Assembly (NCBI RefSeq): GCF_030818255.1
Contig: NZ_JAUTAG010000001.1
Span: 3,720,001 to 3,784,000 of the forward strand
Reading direction: 5' to 3'
Length of the DNA: 64,000 bases
From: Microbacterium sp. SORGH_AS_0969
Lineage (GTDB): Bacteria > Actinomycetota > Actinomycetes > Actinomycetales > Microbacteriaceae
The notes beneath the pieces are model-generated. The model was not told the DNA's origin, did no database searches, and saw only the letters and a list, made by a program, of their open reading frames with translations. Position numbers and translations under genes: made by a program. Shown piece after piece: positions 1 to 8,535 of the stretch (its first letter is position 1; each line of letters begins with the position of its first letter).

Positions 1-348
1 CTGTTCTCCGTCGCCGCCGCCGACCGCGCCCTGCGCGCGATCGAAGAGATCCGTCGCGGCCTCTCGCCCCGCCTGCAGCCCCTCGGCGTGGTCGTCAACC
101 GCGTGCGCCCGCAGTCGATCGAGCACCAGTTCCGCATCAAGGAGCTGCGCGACATGTTCGGCCCGCTGGTGCTCAACCCGCAGCTGCCCGAGCGAACCTC
201 GCTCCAGCAGGCGCAGGGTGCCGCGAAGCCGCTTCACGTGTGGCCCGGAGACTCGGCGCAAGAGCTCGCCGCCGACTTCGACGCACTGCTGGACCGGATC
301 GTCCGCACCGGTCGCATCCCGGTCGAGGGCGACGCCTCGCAGGCCTGA
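1..348 (+). CDS. ParA-family ATPase, C-terminal part (5' end outside window)
   Basis: The reading frame is open from base 1 and ends at a TGA at 346-348, giving about 115 residues. The segment has the late part of a ParA/MinD-type P-loop ATPase: a stretch ending LGVVVNRVRPQS, which is the usual beta strand with an Asn-Arg base-contacting motif, followed by a helix-rich tail that names likely partner sites (LPERTSLQQAQGAAKPL). The Walker A region would lie upstream and cannot be seen. ParA proteins drive chromosome or plasmid segregation, or position cargo, using ATP-dependent DNA binding. No ParB gene is visible on this side. Family placement is fairly sure; the specific role is not. Confidence 0.8.
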   Translation: MFSVAAADRALRAIEEIRRGLSPRLQPLGVVVNRVRPQSIEHQFRIKELRDMFGPLVLNPQLPERTSLQQAQGAAKPLHVWPGDSAQELAADFDALLDRIVRTGRIPVEGDASQA

Positions 349-432
349 CTCACGCTTCTCTCAGACGCCGCTCCGCTGCCCCGCAGTCGGGCGGCGTCTT
401 CCGTTCGCGCCCGAGCCCCTGGCGCGGGCCCG

Positions 433-554
433 GGTCCCTGAGCCTGTCGAAGGGCCGCCATCCGTTTCAAGCGCGCGGCAGACCCAGGTCCCTGAGCCTG
501 TCGAAGGGCCCGAGGCCCGTCGCGGTACCGGTGGCTTCGACAAGCTCAGCCACC
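433..554. repeat. Three copies of a short dispersed repeat in an intergenic region
   Basis: The motif ccctgagcctgtcgaaggg occurs at about 436-454 and again at about 490-508, and a related copy in the opposite orientation (cttcgacaagctcag) lies at 535-549. The third copy can pair with either of the first two. Motifs of this kind are dispersed intergenic repeats in many high-GC genomes, so this looks like a REP-like unit rather than a regulatory site for one gene. It sits between the convergent parA and merR genes, where it could also act as an mRNA end structure. Confidence 0.6.
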
Positions 555-588
555 TCCGCTCCCCCACCCCGGGACGCTTCACAAAGGA

Positions 589-618
589 GAACCCCGGATG
601 CCACGGCACCCGGGGTTC
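589..618 (-). terminator. Hairpin terminator of the MerR/FHA operon
   Basis: A perfect 9-bp stem (gaaccccgg at 589-597, ccggggttc at 610-618) with a 12-nt loop lies 15 bp past the stop codon of the minus-strand MerR gene. Read on the minus strand it is followed by a short pyrimidine-rich run. Confidence 0.6.
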
Positions 619-633
619 GAGAAATCGTCGGTG

Positions 634-1179
634 TCAGGCCGTGCGTGCGGCGCGACGCGCGGCGAGTTCGTCGACCGTGTCGGCGGACGCGGCCTCGAAG
701 TCGACGAGAGTCGACTCGACCTCGCGCAGGACCTTGCCGACGGCGATACCGAAGACGCCCTGACCGCGGCTGACGAGGTCGATGACCTCGTCGTTCGAGG
801 TGCACAGGTACACCGAGGCGCCGTCGCTCATGAGCGTCGTTCCGGCGAGGTCGCGGATGCCCGCGGCACGGAGCTGGTCGACGGCCGTGCGGATCTGCTG
901 GAGCGAGATGCCGGTGTCGAGGAGGCGCTTGACGAGCTTGAGCACGAGGATGTCGCGGAAGCCGTAGAGACGCTGCGATCCGGAACCGCTCGCTCCGCGG
1001 ACGGTGGGAACGACGAGCTCGGTACGAGCCCAGTAGTCGAGCTGACGGTACGTGATGCCGGCGGCGCGAGCGGCGACCGCTCCGCGGTATCCGGTGTCGT
1101 CGTCCATCTCGGGCAGACCGTCGGTGAAGAGGAGCTCGGTGGCGAACCGGGGTTCACCGACTGTGTCGCCAGCGGTCAT
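634..1179 (-). CDS. MerR-family transcriptional regulator
   Basis: The product of about 181 residues has a MerR-type winged helix near residues 25-85 (AGITYRQLDYWARTELVVPT, then GSGSQRLYGFRDILVLKLVK) and a C-terminal alpha-helical dimer region. No cysteine cluster for metal sensing is present. The ATG at 1179 is chosen because AGGAGGGA lies just upstream; an ATG six codons earlier would place that ribosome site inside the gene. It lies downstream of a second MerR gene and an FHA gene on the same strand, an arrangement resembling the GarA/Rv1828/Rv1830 neighbourhood of mycobacteria. The nuclease gene found between the MerR genes there is absent here. The target regulon is unknown. Confidence 0.85.
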   Translation of the reverse strand: MTAGDTVGEPRFATELLFTDGLPEMDDDTGYRGAVAARAAGITYRQLDYWARTELVVPTVRGASGSGSQRLYGFRDILVLKLVKRLLDTGISLQQIRTAVDQLRAAGIRDLAGTTLMSDGASVYLCTSNDEVIDLVSRGQGVFGIAVGKVLREVESTLVDFEAASADTVDELAARRAARTA

Positions 1180-1275
1180 GCTCGCGTCCCTCCTCATCGG
1201 CTCGATATCCCCACGCTAGATCAGCCATGCGCCCGCGGCAATGACATCCGGTCGGAGCGCTTCGGCGTGTCGCGC

Positions 1276-1962
1276 TCAGGACAGCATCCGGTCGATCGCG
1301 TCGCGCACGAAGAGGCTCCGCACCTCGTCGAGACGCGCGGCGAGTTCGGGCGCGAGTTCGCTCGCACGGGCCCGGGATGCCGCGTCGGGGCGTCGCAGGA
1401 GCGCGGACAGCGCGGACTCGACGAGGGCGGCCTCACGCTCGGCGCTCTGGCGCAGAGAACGCACGTGGCGCGGCTCGATGCCGTGCCGATCGAGCGCGAC
1501 GAGGGTACGCAGGAGCGAGACCGTCTGCTCGGGATACGACTCGGCGGCCGTGATCACGCCGGTGCTGATCGCGTCGTTGAGAAGCTGCGGGCCGGCTCCT
1601 GCCGTCGCGAGCAGCTCGTCGCGGCGATAGCGGCGGGGCGTCGCGGTCATCGACGGCATCGAGGTCGGCGGCGCGGGGTTTCGCCCGGCGTCGAGGTCGG
1701 CGAGATAGTCGCGGATCACCGCGAGGGGAAGGTAGTGATCGCGCTGGAGCGTCAGCGCCATGCGGAGCCGCTCGAGGTCGGCCGCGGAGAACTTGCGATA
1801 GCCCGACTCGGTCCGCGTGGGCGACACGATGCCCTGCACCTCGAGGAAGCGCAGCTTGCTCGAGGTGAGCGCCGGGAAGTCCGGCGTGAGGCGCGCCAGC
1901 ACCTGGCCGATGCTCAGCAGCCCCGAGGCCGCCGGACGACCGCGGGCGGGGGCTGCCGCCAT
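1276..1962 (-). CDS. FtsR-like MerR-family regulator
   Basis: The product has 228 residues. An N-terminal winged helix (LLSIGQVLARLTPDF, then SKLRFLEVQGIVSP and GYRKFSAADLERLR) is that of the MerR subgroup containing Rv1828 and corynebacterial FtsR, which is known to activate ftsZ. A Pro/Thr-rich linker follows near residues 95-110, then an alpha-helical C-terminal region. Its ATG overlaps the stop of the upstream FHA gene by one base (TGATG), so the two are probably translated together. Assignment to the subgroup is by motif and neighbourhood; regulation of cell division here is inference. Confidence 0.85.
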   Translation of the reverse strand: MAAAPARGRPAASGLLSIGQVLARLTPDFPALTSSKLRFLEVQGIVSPTRTESGYRKFSAADLERLRMALTLQRDHYLPLAVIRDYLADLDAGRNPAPPTSMPSMTATPRRYRRDELLATAGAGPQLLNDAISTGVITAAESYPEQTVSLLRTLVALDRHGIEPRHVRSLRQSAEREAALVESALSALLRRPDAASRARASELAPELAARLDEVRSLFVRDAIDRMLS

Positions 1963-2456
1963 CAGTTGTCTGCCGGCGGCAGATCGACGGGCGAGACGAA
2001 GAAGTTGAGACGGAACTTGCCGATGCGCACCTCGGCGCCGTTGGCGAGCACCGAGCGGTCGACGCGCTCACCGTTGACGTAGCTGCCGTTCAGCGACCGC
2101 TGGTCGACGATCTCGAACGAGGTGCCCGAACGCGTGATCTCGGCGTGACGGCGCGAGACCGTGACGTCGTCGAAGAAGATGTCGGCCTCGGGGTGACGCC
2201 CGACCGTCGTGACGTCGGTGTCGAGCAGGTAGCGTGCACCGGTCGTCGGGCCCGAGCGGACGATGAGGAGAGCGACGCGCGACGGCAGGGCGTCGATCGC
2301 CTCCAGTTCGGCCTCGTTGAGGTCGGCACCGAAGGGGACGAAGGACAGATCGGCGTCGTGGCCGAACGTCTGCGTCGTGTCGTGCGACCGCTCCGACGCG
2401 GGGGCGTCGGCCGCGCGACGGATGTCGTCGCGCTCGAATCTGCGTGTCTCGTCCAC
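1962..2456 (-). CDS. FHA-domain signalling protein (GarA/OdhI-like)
   Basis: About 164 residues. The C-terminal two thirds is a forkhead-associated domain with the expected phosphothreonine-binding residues (TTVGRHPEADIFFDD, VSRRHAEI, SLNGSYVNG). The N-terminal tail has DTTQTFGHDADLSF, which corresponds to the phosphorylated Thr-Thr motif of GarA/OdhI. In that family the protein inhibits 2-oxoglutarate dehydrogenase and regulates glutamate enzymes when unphosphorylated; Ser/Thr kinases such as PknG relieve this. The GTG at 2456 is chosen because AAGGAG lies 6 bases upstream. A longer frame reaching 2603 has no better start. First gene of the FHA-FtsR-MerR operon. Confidence 0.88.
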   Translation of the reverse strand: MDETRRFERDDIRRAADAPASERSHDTTQTFGHDADLSFVPFGADLNEAELEAIDALPSRVALLIVRSGPTTGARYLLDTDVTTVGRHPEADIFFDDVTVSRRHAEITRSGTSFEIVDQRSLNGSYVNGERVDRSVLANGAEVRIGKFRLNFFVSPVDLPPADN

Positions 2457-2812
2457 GGCTTCTCCTTCTTCTTCACCATCACCGATCGATCCGACGTGAA
2501 CGGTCGAATCGACCTCGCGCGGTCGTGGTGGGGGCTTCGTCTGTGCTGTTGTCTCGACACCGAGCATCGCTGTTCGGGTTGTGCCGATCGCCCGACGGGA
2601 CACTCGAACCTACCGATCACACGTCCGCCGTGTCGAGTCCGTTGCCCCGCTCCGCCCTGACGCACCGTGAAACGATGCGCGCCGAGGCTGAACGCGGACA
2701 GTCGAACAACACCAATTCTTTCACCTCGCCACCCTCTCGTCGTCCCCCGCGCGTCCGTCACGTCTGGGAACGCGCGCGAGCCCCGTGTCTTGCCTGTCGT
2801 TAGGGTCGAAGA
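2457..2812. other. Divergent intergenic region between FHA operon and copC
   Basis: About 355 bases without a supported gene. It must hold the promoters of the minus-strand FHA operon and of the plus-strand CopC gene. AGGAG for the FHA gene is visible at its left edge. I could not identify convincing -35/-10 pairs, and open frames here lack coding character. Confidence 0.4.
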
Positions 2813-3460
2813 GTGACATCTTCCGCACCCCGCCATCGCGTGTCCGCCTTCTTCGCGAGCCTGCTGGTCGCTCTCGTCGCCCTTCTCGTGCTCCCGGCGA
2901 GCCCCGCGTTCGCCCACGACGAGCTGGTGTCGACCGACCCGCCCGCCGACGCGGTGCTCGACGCGCTTCCGGAACAGATCACGTTCACCTACAGCGCCGA
3001 CATCCTCACCGAACAGGGCACGGCGGTCGTCGAGGTCACCGACGCCTCCGGCGCCTCGCTCACGGAAGGCACGCCGGTCGTCTCGGGCACCGACGTGACG
3101 CAGACGCTGGCGGGCTCGGCATCCGGTGCCGTCACCGTGAAGTGGCGCGTCGTCTCGAGCGACGGCCACCCGATCGACGGCACCTTCTCGTTCACCGTGA
3201 ACGCGGCGACCCCCACACCGACGGCGACCACGTCGACGCCCACCGCGACCCCGACCGAGTCGGCGACGACGGCCCCGGCGACGGCGACCCCGGATGCCAC
3301 GGCGACACCGTCCGAGACCACGTCGAGCGCGTCTCCCCTGCCGTGGATCCTCCTCGTGGTGGCGCTCGTGATCGTCGCCGGAGCGATCGTGTGGCTCTTC
3401 GTCGCGAGAGGGCGGGGCGGGTCGTCGGGAGGCGGTTCCACGGGCACCGCCGGACGATAG
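2813..3460 (+). CDS. Secreted, membrane-anchored CopC-domain protein
   Basis: 215 residues starting at GTG. A signal peptide (Arg residues near the start, hydrophobic residues 12-28, cleavage after Ala-Phe-Ala at 34) would expose His35 as the mature N-terminus. That residue is the copper ligand of CopC-type beta-sandwich domains. The second typical His is in SSDGHPIDGTF. A Thr/Pro-rich spacer (residues about 135-175) leads to a C-terminal transmembrane helix (LPWILLVVALVIVAGAIVWL) and a Gly/Ser tail. CopC domains bind Cu(II) outside the membrane. The usual CopD partner is not next to it, so it may work alone in copper handling. Start by signal peptide position. Confidence 0.85.
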   Translation: MTSSAPRHRVSAFFASLLVALVALLVLPASPAFAHDELVSTDPPADAVLDALPEQITFTYSADILTEQGTAVVEVTDASGASLTEGTPVVSGTDVTQTLAGSASGAVTVKWRVVSSDGHPIDGTFSFTVNAATPTPTATTSTPTATPTESATTAPATATPDATATPSETTSSASPLPWILLVVALVIVAGAIVWLFVARGRGGSSGGGSTGTAGR

Positions 3461-3469
3461 GATTTCCTC

Positions 3470-4867
3470 ATGCCTCATTACGATCTGGTCATTCTTGGTG
3501 CGGGTCCCGGCGGGTACGTGGCTGCGGTGCGCGGCGCGCAGCTCGGGCTGTCGGTCGCGATCGTCGAAGAGAAGTACTGGGGCGGTGTGTGCCTGAACGT
3601 GGGCTGCATCCCCTCCAAGGCGCTGCTGCGCAACGCCGACCTCGCGCACACCTTCCACGCGAAGGCCGACCTGTTCGGCATCTCGGGTGATGTCACCTTC
3701 GACTTCGGCAAGGCCTTCGACCGCTCGCGGTCGGTGGCGGCCGGCCACGTCAAGGGCATCCACTACCTGATGAAGAAGAACAAGGTCACCGAGTACGAGG
3801 GCCGCGGATACTTCGCCGCCGACCACACGCTCGACGTGACCCTGACCGACGGCTCCAAGGAGCAGGTCACCTTCGACAACGTGATCATCGCCACCGGGTC
3901 GACCGTCCGCCTCCTTCCCGGCGTCACCCTGAGCGAGAACGTCGTGACCTACGAGGAGCAGATCCTCAACCGCGAACTCCCCGCCTCGATCGTCATCGTC
4001 GGCGCCGGCGCGATCGGCATGGAGTTCGCCTACGTCATGACGAACTACGGCGTGAAGGTCACGATCATCGAGTTCCTCGACCGCGCCCTCCCCAACGAGG
4101 ACGCCGAGGTCTCGAAGGAGATCCAGAAGCAGTACAAGGGCTACGGCGTCGACATCCTCACCTCGACCAAGGTCGAGTCGGTCACCGACCACGGCGACAA
4201 GGTCACCGTCGCGTACACCGCGAAGGACGGCTCGCAGGGCTCCATCGACGCCGACCGCGTGCTCATGTCGATCGGTTTCGCCCCCAAGGTCGAGGGCTTC
4301 GGCCTCGAGAACACGGGTGTGAAGCTGACCGAGCGCGGCGCGATCGACATCGACGACCACATGCGCACCAACGTGCCGCACATCTACTCGATCGGCGACG
4401 TCACCGCGAAGCTGCAGCTCGCCCACGTCGCCGAGGCGCAGGGCGTCGTCGCCGCCGAGACCATCGCGGGTGCCGAGACCCAGACCCTCGGCGACTACCG
4501 CAACATGCCGCGCGCCACCTTCTGCAACCCGCAGGTCGCCTCCTTCGGCCTCACGGAGCAGCAGGCGCGCGACGCCGGCCACGACATCAAGGTCGCGAAG
4601 TTCCCCTTCTCGGCCAACGGCAAGGCGAACGGCCTCGGCGAGCCCGTGGGCTTCGTCAAGCTCATCGCCGACGCCGAGACGCTCGAGCTCATCGGCGGCC
4701 ACCTCATCGGTCCGGATGTCTCCGAGCTCCTGCCTGAGCTGACCCTCGCACAGAAGTGGGACCTCACCGCTCTCGAAGCGGCCCGCAACGTGCACACCCA
4801 CCCGACGCTGTCGGAGGGCCTTCAGGAGGCGTTCCACGGTCTCGTGGGGCACATGATCAACCTCTGA
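3470..4867 (+). CDS. lpdA: Dihydrolipoyl dehydrogenase (E3)
   Basis: 465 residues, the usual length. FAD is bound by [11 protein letters not shown] near residue 9. The redox-active disulfide is Cys41/Cys46 in [11 protein letters not shown] second dinucleotide fold ([10 protein letters not shown]) binds NAD, and the C-terminal catalytic pair is in HTHPTLSE. The enzyme reoxidises dihydrolipoamide of pyruvate and 2-oxoglutarate dehydrogenase complexes (and glycine cleavage), reducing NAD. It stands alone with no E1 or E2 gene beside it, as is common in actinobacteria. The FHA protein encoded nearby belongs to a family that controls 2-oxoglutarate dehydrogenase, which may or may not be meaningful. 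Confidence 0.96.
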   Translation: MPHYDLVILGAGPGGYVAAVRGAQLGLSVAIVEEKYWGGVCLNVGCIPSKALLRNADLAHTFHAKADLFGISGDVTFDFGKAFDRSRSVAAGHVKGIHYLMKKNKVTEYEGRGYFAADHTLDVTLTDGSKEQVTFDNVIIATGSTVRLLPGVTLSENVVTYEEQILNRELPASIVIVGAGAIGMEFAYVMTNYGVKVTIIEFLDRALPNEDAEVSKEIQKQYKGYGVDILTSTKVESVTDHGDKVTVAYTAKDGSQGSIDADRVLMSIGFAPKVEGFGLENTGVKLTERGAIDIDDHMRTNVPHIYSIGDVTAKLQLAHVAEAQGVVAAETIAGAETQTLGDYRNMPRATFCNPQVASFGLTEQQARDAGHDIKVAKFPFSANGKANGLGEPVGFVKLIADAETLELIGGHLIGPDVSELLPELTLAQKWDLTALEAARNVHTHPTLSEGLQEAFHGLVGHMINL

Positions 4868-4923
4868 GATACAGCAAGTTCTTGTGACCCATCAGGCCTC
4901 CGGTTTCGGCCCTTGACCAGGAA

Positions 4924-4951
4924 TTGTTTGAAGCGGAGGCCAGAGTAGAAT
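4924..4951 (+). promoter_or_regulatory. Candidate sigma-70-type promoter at island left edge
   Basis: TTGTTT at 4924-4929 and TAGAAT at 4946-4951 are separated by 16 bases in a locally AT-rich stretch. It lies just before the direct repeat and upstream of the terminator at 5012-5050, so any transcript would be short unless the terminator is read through. Confidence 0.3.
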
Positions 4952-4956
4952 CTGAG

Positions 4957-4981
4957 AACTACGCTCTAAGCTACGCTCTGG
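4957..4981. repeat. Left copy of 25-bp imperfect direct repeat (candidate attachment site)
   Basis: The sequence contains the element ctacgctct twice, 13 bases apart. A copy matching at 20 of 25 positions lies at 13039-13063. The two bracket the whole accessory gene block. No integrase gene is present between them, so identity as attL/attR is inferred from position only. Confidence 0.45.
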
Positions 4982-5011
4982 ATTCCACCTTTCGATCCGC
5001 GGAGCGGCGCG

Positions 5012-5050
5012 AAAATGACCCCCGAGGCAGTGCCTCGGGGGTCATTTTTT
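5012..5050. terminator. Strong Rho-independent terminator, both strands
   Basis: An 18-bp perfect stem (aaaatgacccccgaggca at 5012-5029 and its complement at 5031-5048) with a one-base centre, followed by a T run. Flanking A and T tracts make it work in both directions. It probably ends lpdA transcription and insulates the island. Confidence 0.9.
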
Positions 5051-5283
5051 CTCGCGACGCTGCCCTGTGACTTCTGAGTGCTACCGTGTCGCCACTCTCG
5101 GTTTCTATCTCGGACCTCGACCGAGCTGCTATCTGCGCGGCTTTTCAGACCGAGCGCCAGACGATCCCACGGGCTCAGATGACGCGGTCATACTGGAGCC
5201 GTGGGCCGCGCTTGATGCGCGACTCGCCCTGCTCGAGTCGCGTGGTTCCGCGATGGCCGGCATACCCCGTGATAGCAAGGGAT

Positions 5284-6915
5284 ATGGTCCAGCTCGCCGC
5301 GACGAAGCGCACGACTCTCTACAGGATGCTCGAGGGAGGCACGCTCGAGACGGCGCTGACCGAATCCCGACGAGAATCTGATGACGATTTCACCGTCACA
5401 GACCTCGTGATCGAGAAGCGTCCCGCCCGGCTGGTCGCGGGATCGATCACCACGAGGGCGAAGTGGGCGACGGACCTGAAGCTCCTCACCGGTCAGTCGG
5501 TATCGCTCTCGAACAGCTCCCCAGGTGCCGCGCTCTTGATCCAAGATGCAGGCGAGGTGGTCTGGGCTGTCACGTGGGGAACTGGTTTCCACTTCCTGGA
5601 TTCAGAGCAGATCGACTTCGGTTTCGGAGCCGGGATCGTCGCCCGTTCCGCGCTTCCCGCTGAGGTGAAGTCACTGACGAAAACGATTCTTGATCACCGC
5701 GCCCGCGTCGATCGCAGCTCTATGCCGAACGGCAGCACCATTCGGGACCTTGGCGTCGACGGGTACGGCGAGGTCGTCACCCGAATCGAAGCTAAGGCCG
5801 TCATCGCCGACCTTACCGTCGGAGATAAGGTGATCCAGCTCCGAGCCGCTGACTCCTTGAATGTCCCCCTCGCCAAATCACCCGAGCGGCTGATGGCCGA
5901 CCTCGAAGTGCTCCATGAACTCTCCCTACGTCAAATCCTCCCGGGTCTTGAGAGCCTCGAACAACTGATCGCGCTCAAGCCGAAGGACAGTCGAGTGCCG
6001 GCGTTGGATCAGAAGCTTGTTGAAGCACTCAAGGTGAACGGATCCCATCGCCTCGGTATCGCTTGGCCACATGAACGCCTCGACGTCTACGGGCCCGTGA
6101 TGAGCGTCAAGGTCACCGGCTTCGGAGACCGTGAACGGCGCGTTTCAGAGCAGGCACCAGAAATCAGCGACGTCCTCGCCTGGTTCGCTGAAATCCCCGC
6201 CGAAGAGGTTCTTGACCGCCTGAAGGCCGTCCGGGTTGAGCTACACAGTGAGGCCGACCCCCAAGGGCACACGCTCGCGGCTACCCCCGTACCCCTCCGC
6301 CGCTGGCTCGCTTTCGAGGTCGAGGACGGTAACCAGCGCTTCTGCCTGCACGACGGCAGTTGGTATCGGATGGATGACCAGTACCTTGCGCGGATCGACG
6401 CACGGGTGAATGAGATCCTCGCCGAGCCGGCATCACTGCAGCTGCCACCGTGGGGCTCGGAGTATGAGGACAAGTACAACCAGAAGACAGCCAAGGCGCT
6501 GGCGGGCTACTGCCTGGATCGCAAGCTGATCACAACTCCCCTGCACTCGCGAGGCGGTATTGAGCCGTGCGATGTGTTCGTTCCGCCAGGCATCTTGATT
6601 CATGTCAAGCGCGGCCGAAGCTCTGCAGATTTGAGTCACCTTCTCGCGCAGGGTCTCGTCTCCACCGACGCCCTTGCCCGCGACGAGAACGCGCGTGCCG
6701 CATGGCGCGCGCGGATCGAAGAGGAAAGCGGCGGCACGGTCAAGAACGCCGAGCTCAAAGAAGTGGTCCTGGCGATCGGCAGTGAGCACCCCGTCACTGT
6801 CGACACGCTGTTCACGTTCACCAAGGTCAACCTCGTGAAGCAGTTCGATGCGCTTCGCTACCTGGGAGTTCAGGTGCACGTAACAACCGTGAGCCCCCCC
6901 ACGGCACATCCGTGA
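5284..6915 (+). CDS. TIGR04141/DUF6119-family sporadically distributed protein
   Basis: 543 residues from the ATG at 5284, which has AAGGGA just upstream. The frame is open back to 5086, but the extra residues lack family character. The middle part carries features I associate with the sporadically distributed TIGR04141/DUF6119 family: a stretch reading SPGAALLIQDAGEVVWAVTW, then GTGFHFLDSEQIDFGFGAG, then RDLGVDGYGEVVTRI. No signal peptide or membrane segment is seen. The biochemical activity of the family is not established to my knowledge; members are often found among defence genes. It is the first gene of a three-gene operon, 10 bp before an ImmA-like gene and followed by a PIN nuclease gene. 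Family placement is from memory of motifs and should be checked. Confidence 0.7.
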   Translation: MVQLAATKRTTLYRMLEGGTLETALTESRRESDDDFTVTDLVIEKRPARLVAGSITTRAKWATDLKLLTGQSVSLSNSSPGAALLIQDAGEVVWAVTWGTGFHFLDSEQIDFGFGAGIVARSALPAEVKSLTKTILDHRARVDRSSMPNGSTIRDLGVDGYGEVVTRIEAKAVIADLTVGDKVIQLRAADSLNVPLAKSPERLMADLEVLHELSLRQILPGLESLEQLIALKPKDSRVPALDQKLVEALKVNGSHRLGIAWPHERLDVYGPVMSVKVTGFGDRERRVSEQAPEISDVLAWFAEIPAEEVLDRLKAVRVELHSEADPQGHTLAATPVPLRRWLAFEVEDGNQRFCLHDGSWYRMDDQYLARIDARVNEILAEPASLQLPPWGSEYEDKYNQKTAKALAGYCLDRKLITTPLHSRGGIEPCDVFVPPGILIHVKRGRSSADLSHLLAQGLVSTDALARDENARAAWRARIEEESGGTVKNAELKEVVLAIGSEHPVTVDTLFTFTKVNLVKQFDALRYLGVQVHVTTVSPPTAHP

Positions 6916-6925
6916 GGGGTTAGAC

Positions 6926-8098
6926 ATGGATGTGCTGCTCTACGGCGAACGTATTCCGATCGATCGAGCGGTCTTTGTCGAGCTGCTCGAGAACTCCGTC
7001 GTAAGCGGTCGGGCTCCGTATTATCGTGCGCTCGAACGGGACGAGATCAGTTACACCGAACTCTTGGAACTCGCACGGAAAGCAGAGGTGCCGCACCCGC
7101 TGTTCTTCGCCCCGCTCGCACTCGTCCAGACCCAGGTCCGGACGAAGACCGAGAAGCTGCTACAGGGCGTCGCTCCCGACACGTTCACGGTCAACACGAG
7201 GACCGCGATCAAGCTCCGGGACGTAGAGCTCATCATCAAGGACCTTCTCCGAAAGCAGTCACTCGCGAAGAAGCATGACCCCTCTCTTGTCAAGAACAAG
7301 GTTGTCGGACTCCTGCGGCGACCTAGCGCGACCGTGCGTGAGGATGCGGACAGGCTCGTCGCCGCGCTCGGCCTCGATATCGATGAGCTCCGACGTGCAA
7401 GGACGAAGGAAATCGCGCTCGAAATGCTCATCGAGCGCGTGGAAGCCAACCAGGTCCTCGTCTCACGCAGCGTGCGCGGCTACATGCCGCAGATCCTCGA
7501 CGGCGTGCACTTCAGCGGCATGACTGTCCGGGATCCGAAGGTGCCGTACATCTTTCTCACCGGCGGCGACCACGGCGACTTCCAAGAGCCCCCGGGCCGG
7601 CAAATCTTCACCCTGATGCTCATGGTTGTGCTGGTCGCGCGCGGAATCTTCGCTCCCGTGACCTACGACGCGAACAGCAACGCACCGAACGCCGGTCGCG
7701 AGTACGACATCGTCGGCGAGATCCTCATGCCCTCCCACGAACTTCAAGCCGTCAACCTCGATAACCTCGACGCCGTGAAGTCCGCGGCGGAAGTTTTCAA
7801 GGTCACTCCGAGCGCTATGGCAGTGCGCGGAATGCGCCTCGGAAAGCTCAGTGTCGAAGGTAGCCTCGACTACCTCGGAGAACTCGAAACCGAGTTCCGA
7901 GCCCGCCCGAAGCCGGGCCCACGCAGCCGCCCGAAGCCCGTGAACGCGATTCGGAAATACAGCGGCCGCGCTCTCACGGCACGGATGCTCCGCGCTGTCG
8001 AGGAACGGCGGCTCTCAGAACGCGAGTTCTGCCGTGTTGTCTGCCTAAACCGTCTCTCCCCTAGCGACCTCGGCGAACTGAAGGCAGCGCTCCGATGA
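6926..8098 (+). CDS. ImmA/IrrE-like protein lacking the HEXXH zinc motif
   Basis: 390 residues. The central part follows the ImmA/IrrE layout: GYMPQILDGVHFSGMTVRDP, then VPYIFLTGGDHGDF, a helix RQIFTLMLMVVLVARGIF, then GREYDIVGEILMPSHEL near residues 258-274, matching the post-catalytic Glu/Met-Pro segment. Where HELGH should stand there is only a hydrophobic helix, so metalloprotease activity is unlikely. The N-terminal half is helical and may contain an HTH. The gene overlaps the PIN gene by 4 bases (ATGA). Pairs of ImmA/IrrE-type and PIN (DUF4411-like) proteins are known toxin-antitoxin-like modules, so a neutralising or sensing role is plausible inference. Confidence 0.65.
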   Translation: MDVLLYGERIPIDRAVFVELLENSVVSGRAPYYRALERDEISYTELLELARKAEVPHPLFFAPLALVQTQVRTKTEKLLQGVAPDTFTVNTRTAIKLRDVELIIKDLLRKQSLAKKHDPSLVKNKVVGLLRRPSATVREDADRLVAALGLDIDELRRARTKEIALEMLIERVEANQVLVSRSVRGYMPQILDGVHFSGMTVRDPKVPYIFLTGGDHGDFQEPPGRQIFTLMLMVVLVARGIFAPVTYDANSNAPNAGREYDIVGEILMPSHELQAVNLDNLDAVKSAAEVFKVTPSAMAVRGMRLGKLSVEGSLDYLGELETEFRARPKPGPRSRPKPVNAIRKYSGRALTARMLRAVEERRLSEREFCRVVCLNRLSPSDLGELKAALR

Positions 8099-8535
8099 AC
8101 GAAGAGCTATACCTCCTCGACAATAACGTCCTCTCACACCTAACCCAGGCACAGCGCGCGAGCGCATTCTTTCACGAACGCTGCTTCCTCCCTTCTGAGA
8201 TCGTCCACGAAGCCGAGGGCTATCCTGACGCTGCCTCGTTCAAGGACGTCGAGTATCCAACGACAGCGAACGTCCTGAAGCATCTCGGCGCGGTGATGGC
8301 AAGCGTCTCAGCCGACGACACGGCACTCGTGAACCTCTATGCGAACAAGGGCGCTGCCGACCCTATGCTCATTGCTTGCGCTCTCGACGGCATCGAGGAA
8401 GCGGCCACGCTCCTTTGGGGACCGACCTGGGTAGTCGTGTCGAATGACAACGCGGTGCGCGCGAAAGCCGCCGAGTTCCGCGTCGAGTCCCGCACTAGGG
8501 AGGAGTTCCAAGCCTGGACAGCGGGTGAATGGTAG
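8095..8535 (+). CDS. PIN-like (DUF4411-type) nuclease, probable toxin
   Basis: 146 residues. The N-terminus LYLLDNNVLSHL places the first PIN acidic residue. A glutamate follows in SEIVHEAEG, then aspartates in GAADPMLIACAL and in VVVSNDNAVRAKAAEF, the order expected for a metal-dependent PIN ribonuclease. Start ATG overlaps the preceding stop by ATGA, so synthesis is coupled to the ImmA-like protein. In this fold class the substrate is usually RNA. It could be the toxin of the three-gene module. Low sequence complexity or membrane segments are absent. Confidence 0.7.
   Translation: MNEELYLLDNNVLSHLTQAQRASAFFHERCFLPSEIVHEAEGYPDAASFKDVEYPTTANVLKHLGAVMASVSADDTALVNLYANKGAADPMLIACALDGIEEAATLLWGPTWVVVSNDNAVRAKAAEFRVESRTREEFQAWTAGEW

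Noticed and set aside
2090..4852. Long minus-strand open frame across lpdA and copC
   Set aside because: It is a GC-bias shadow of lpdA and the FHA gene: very Arg/Val/Asp-rich, with no domain pattern.
5086..5283. 66-residue N-terminal extension of the TIGR04141 protein
   Set aside because: Pro/Arg/Ser-rich without family character, while ATG 5284 has AAGGGA upstream and starts a sensible N-terminus.
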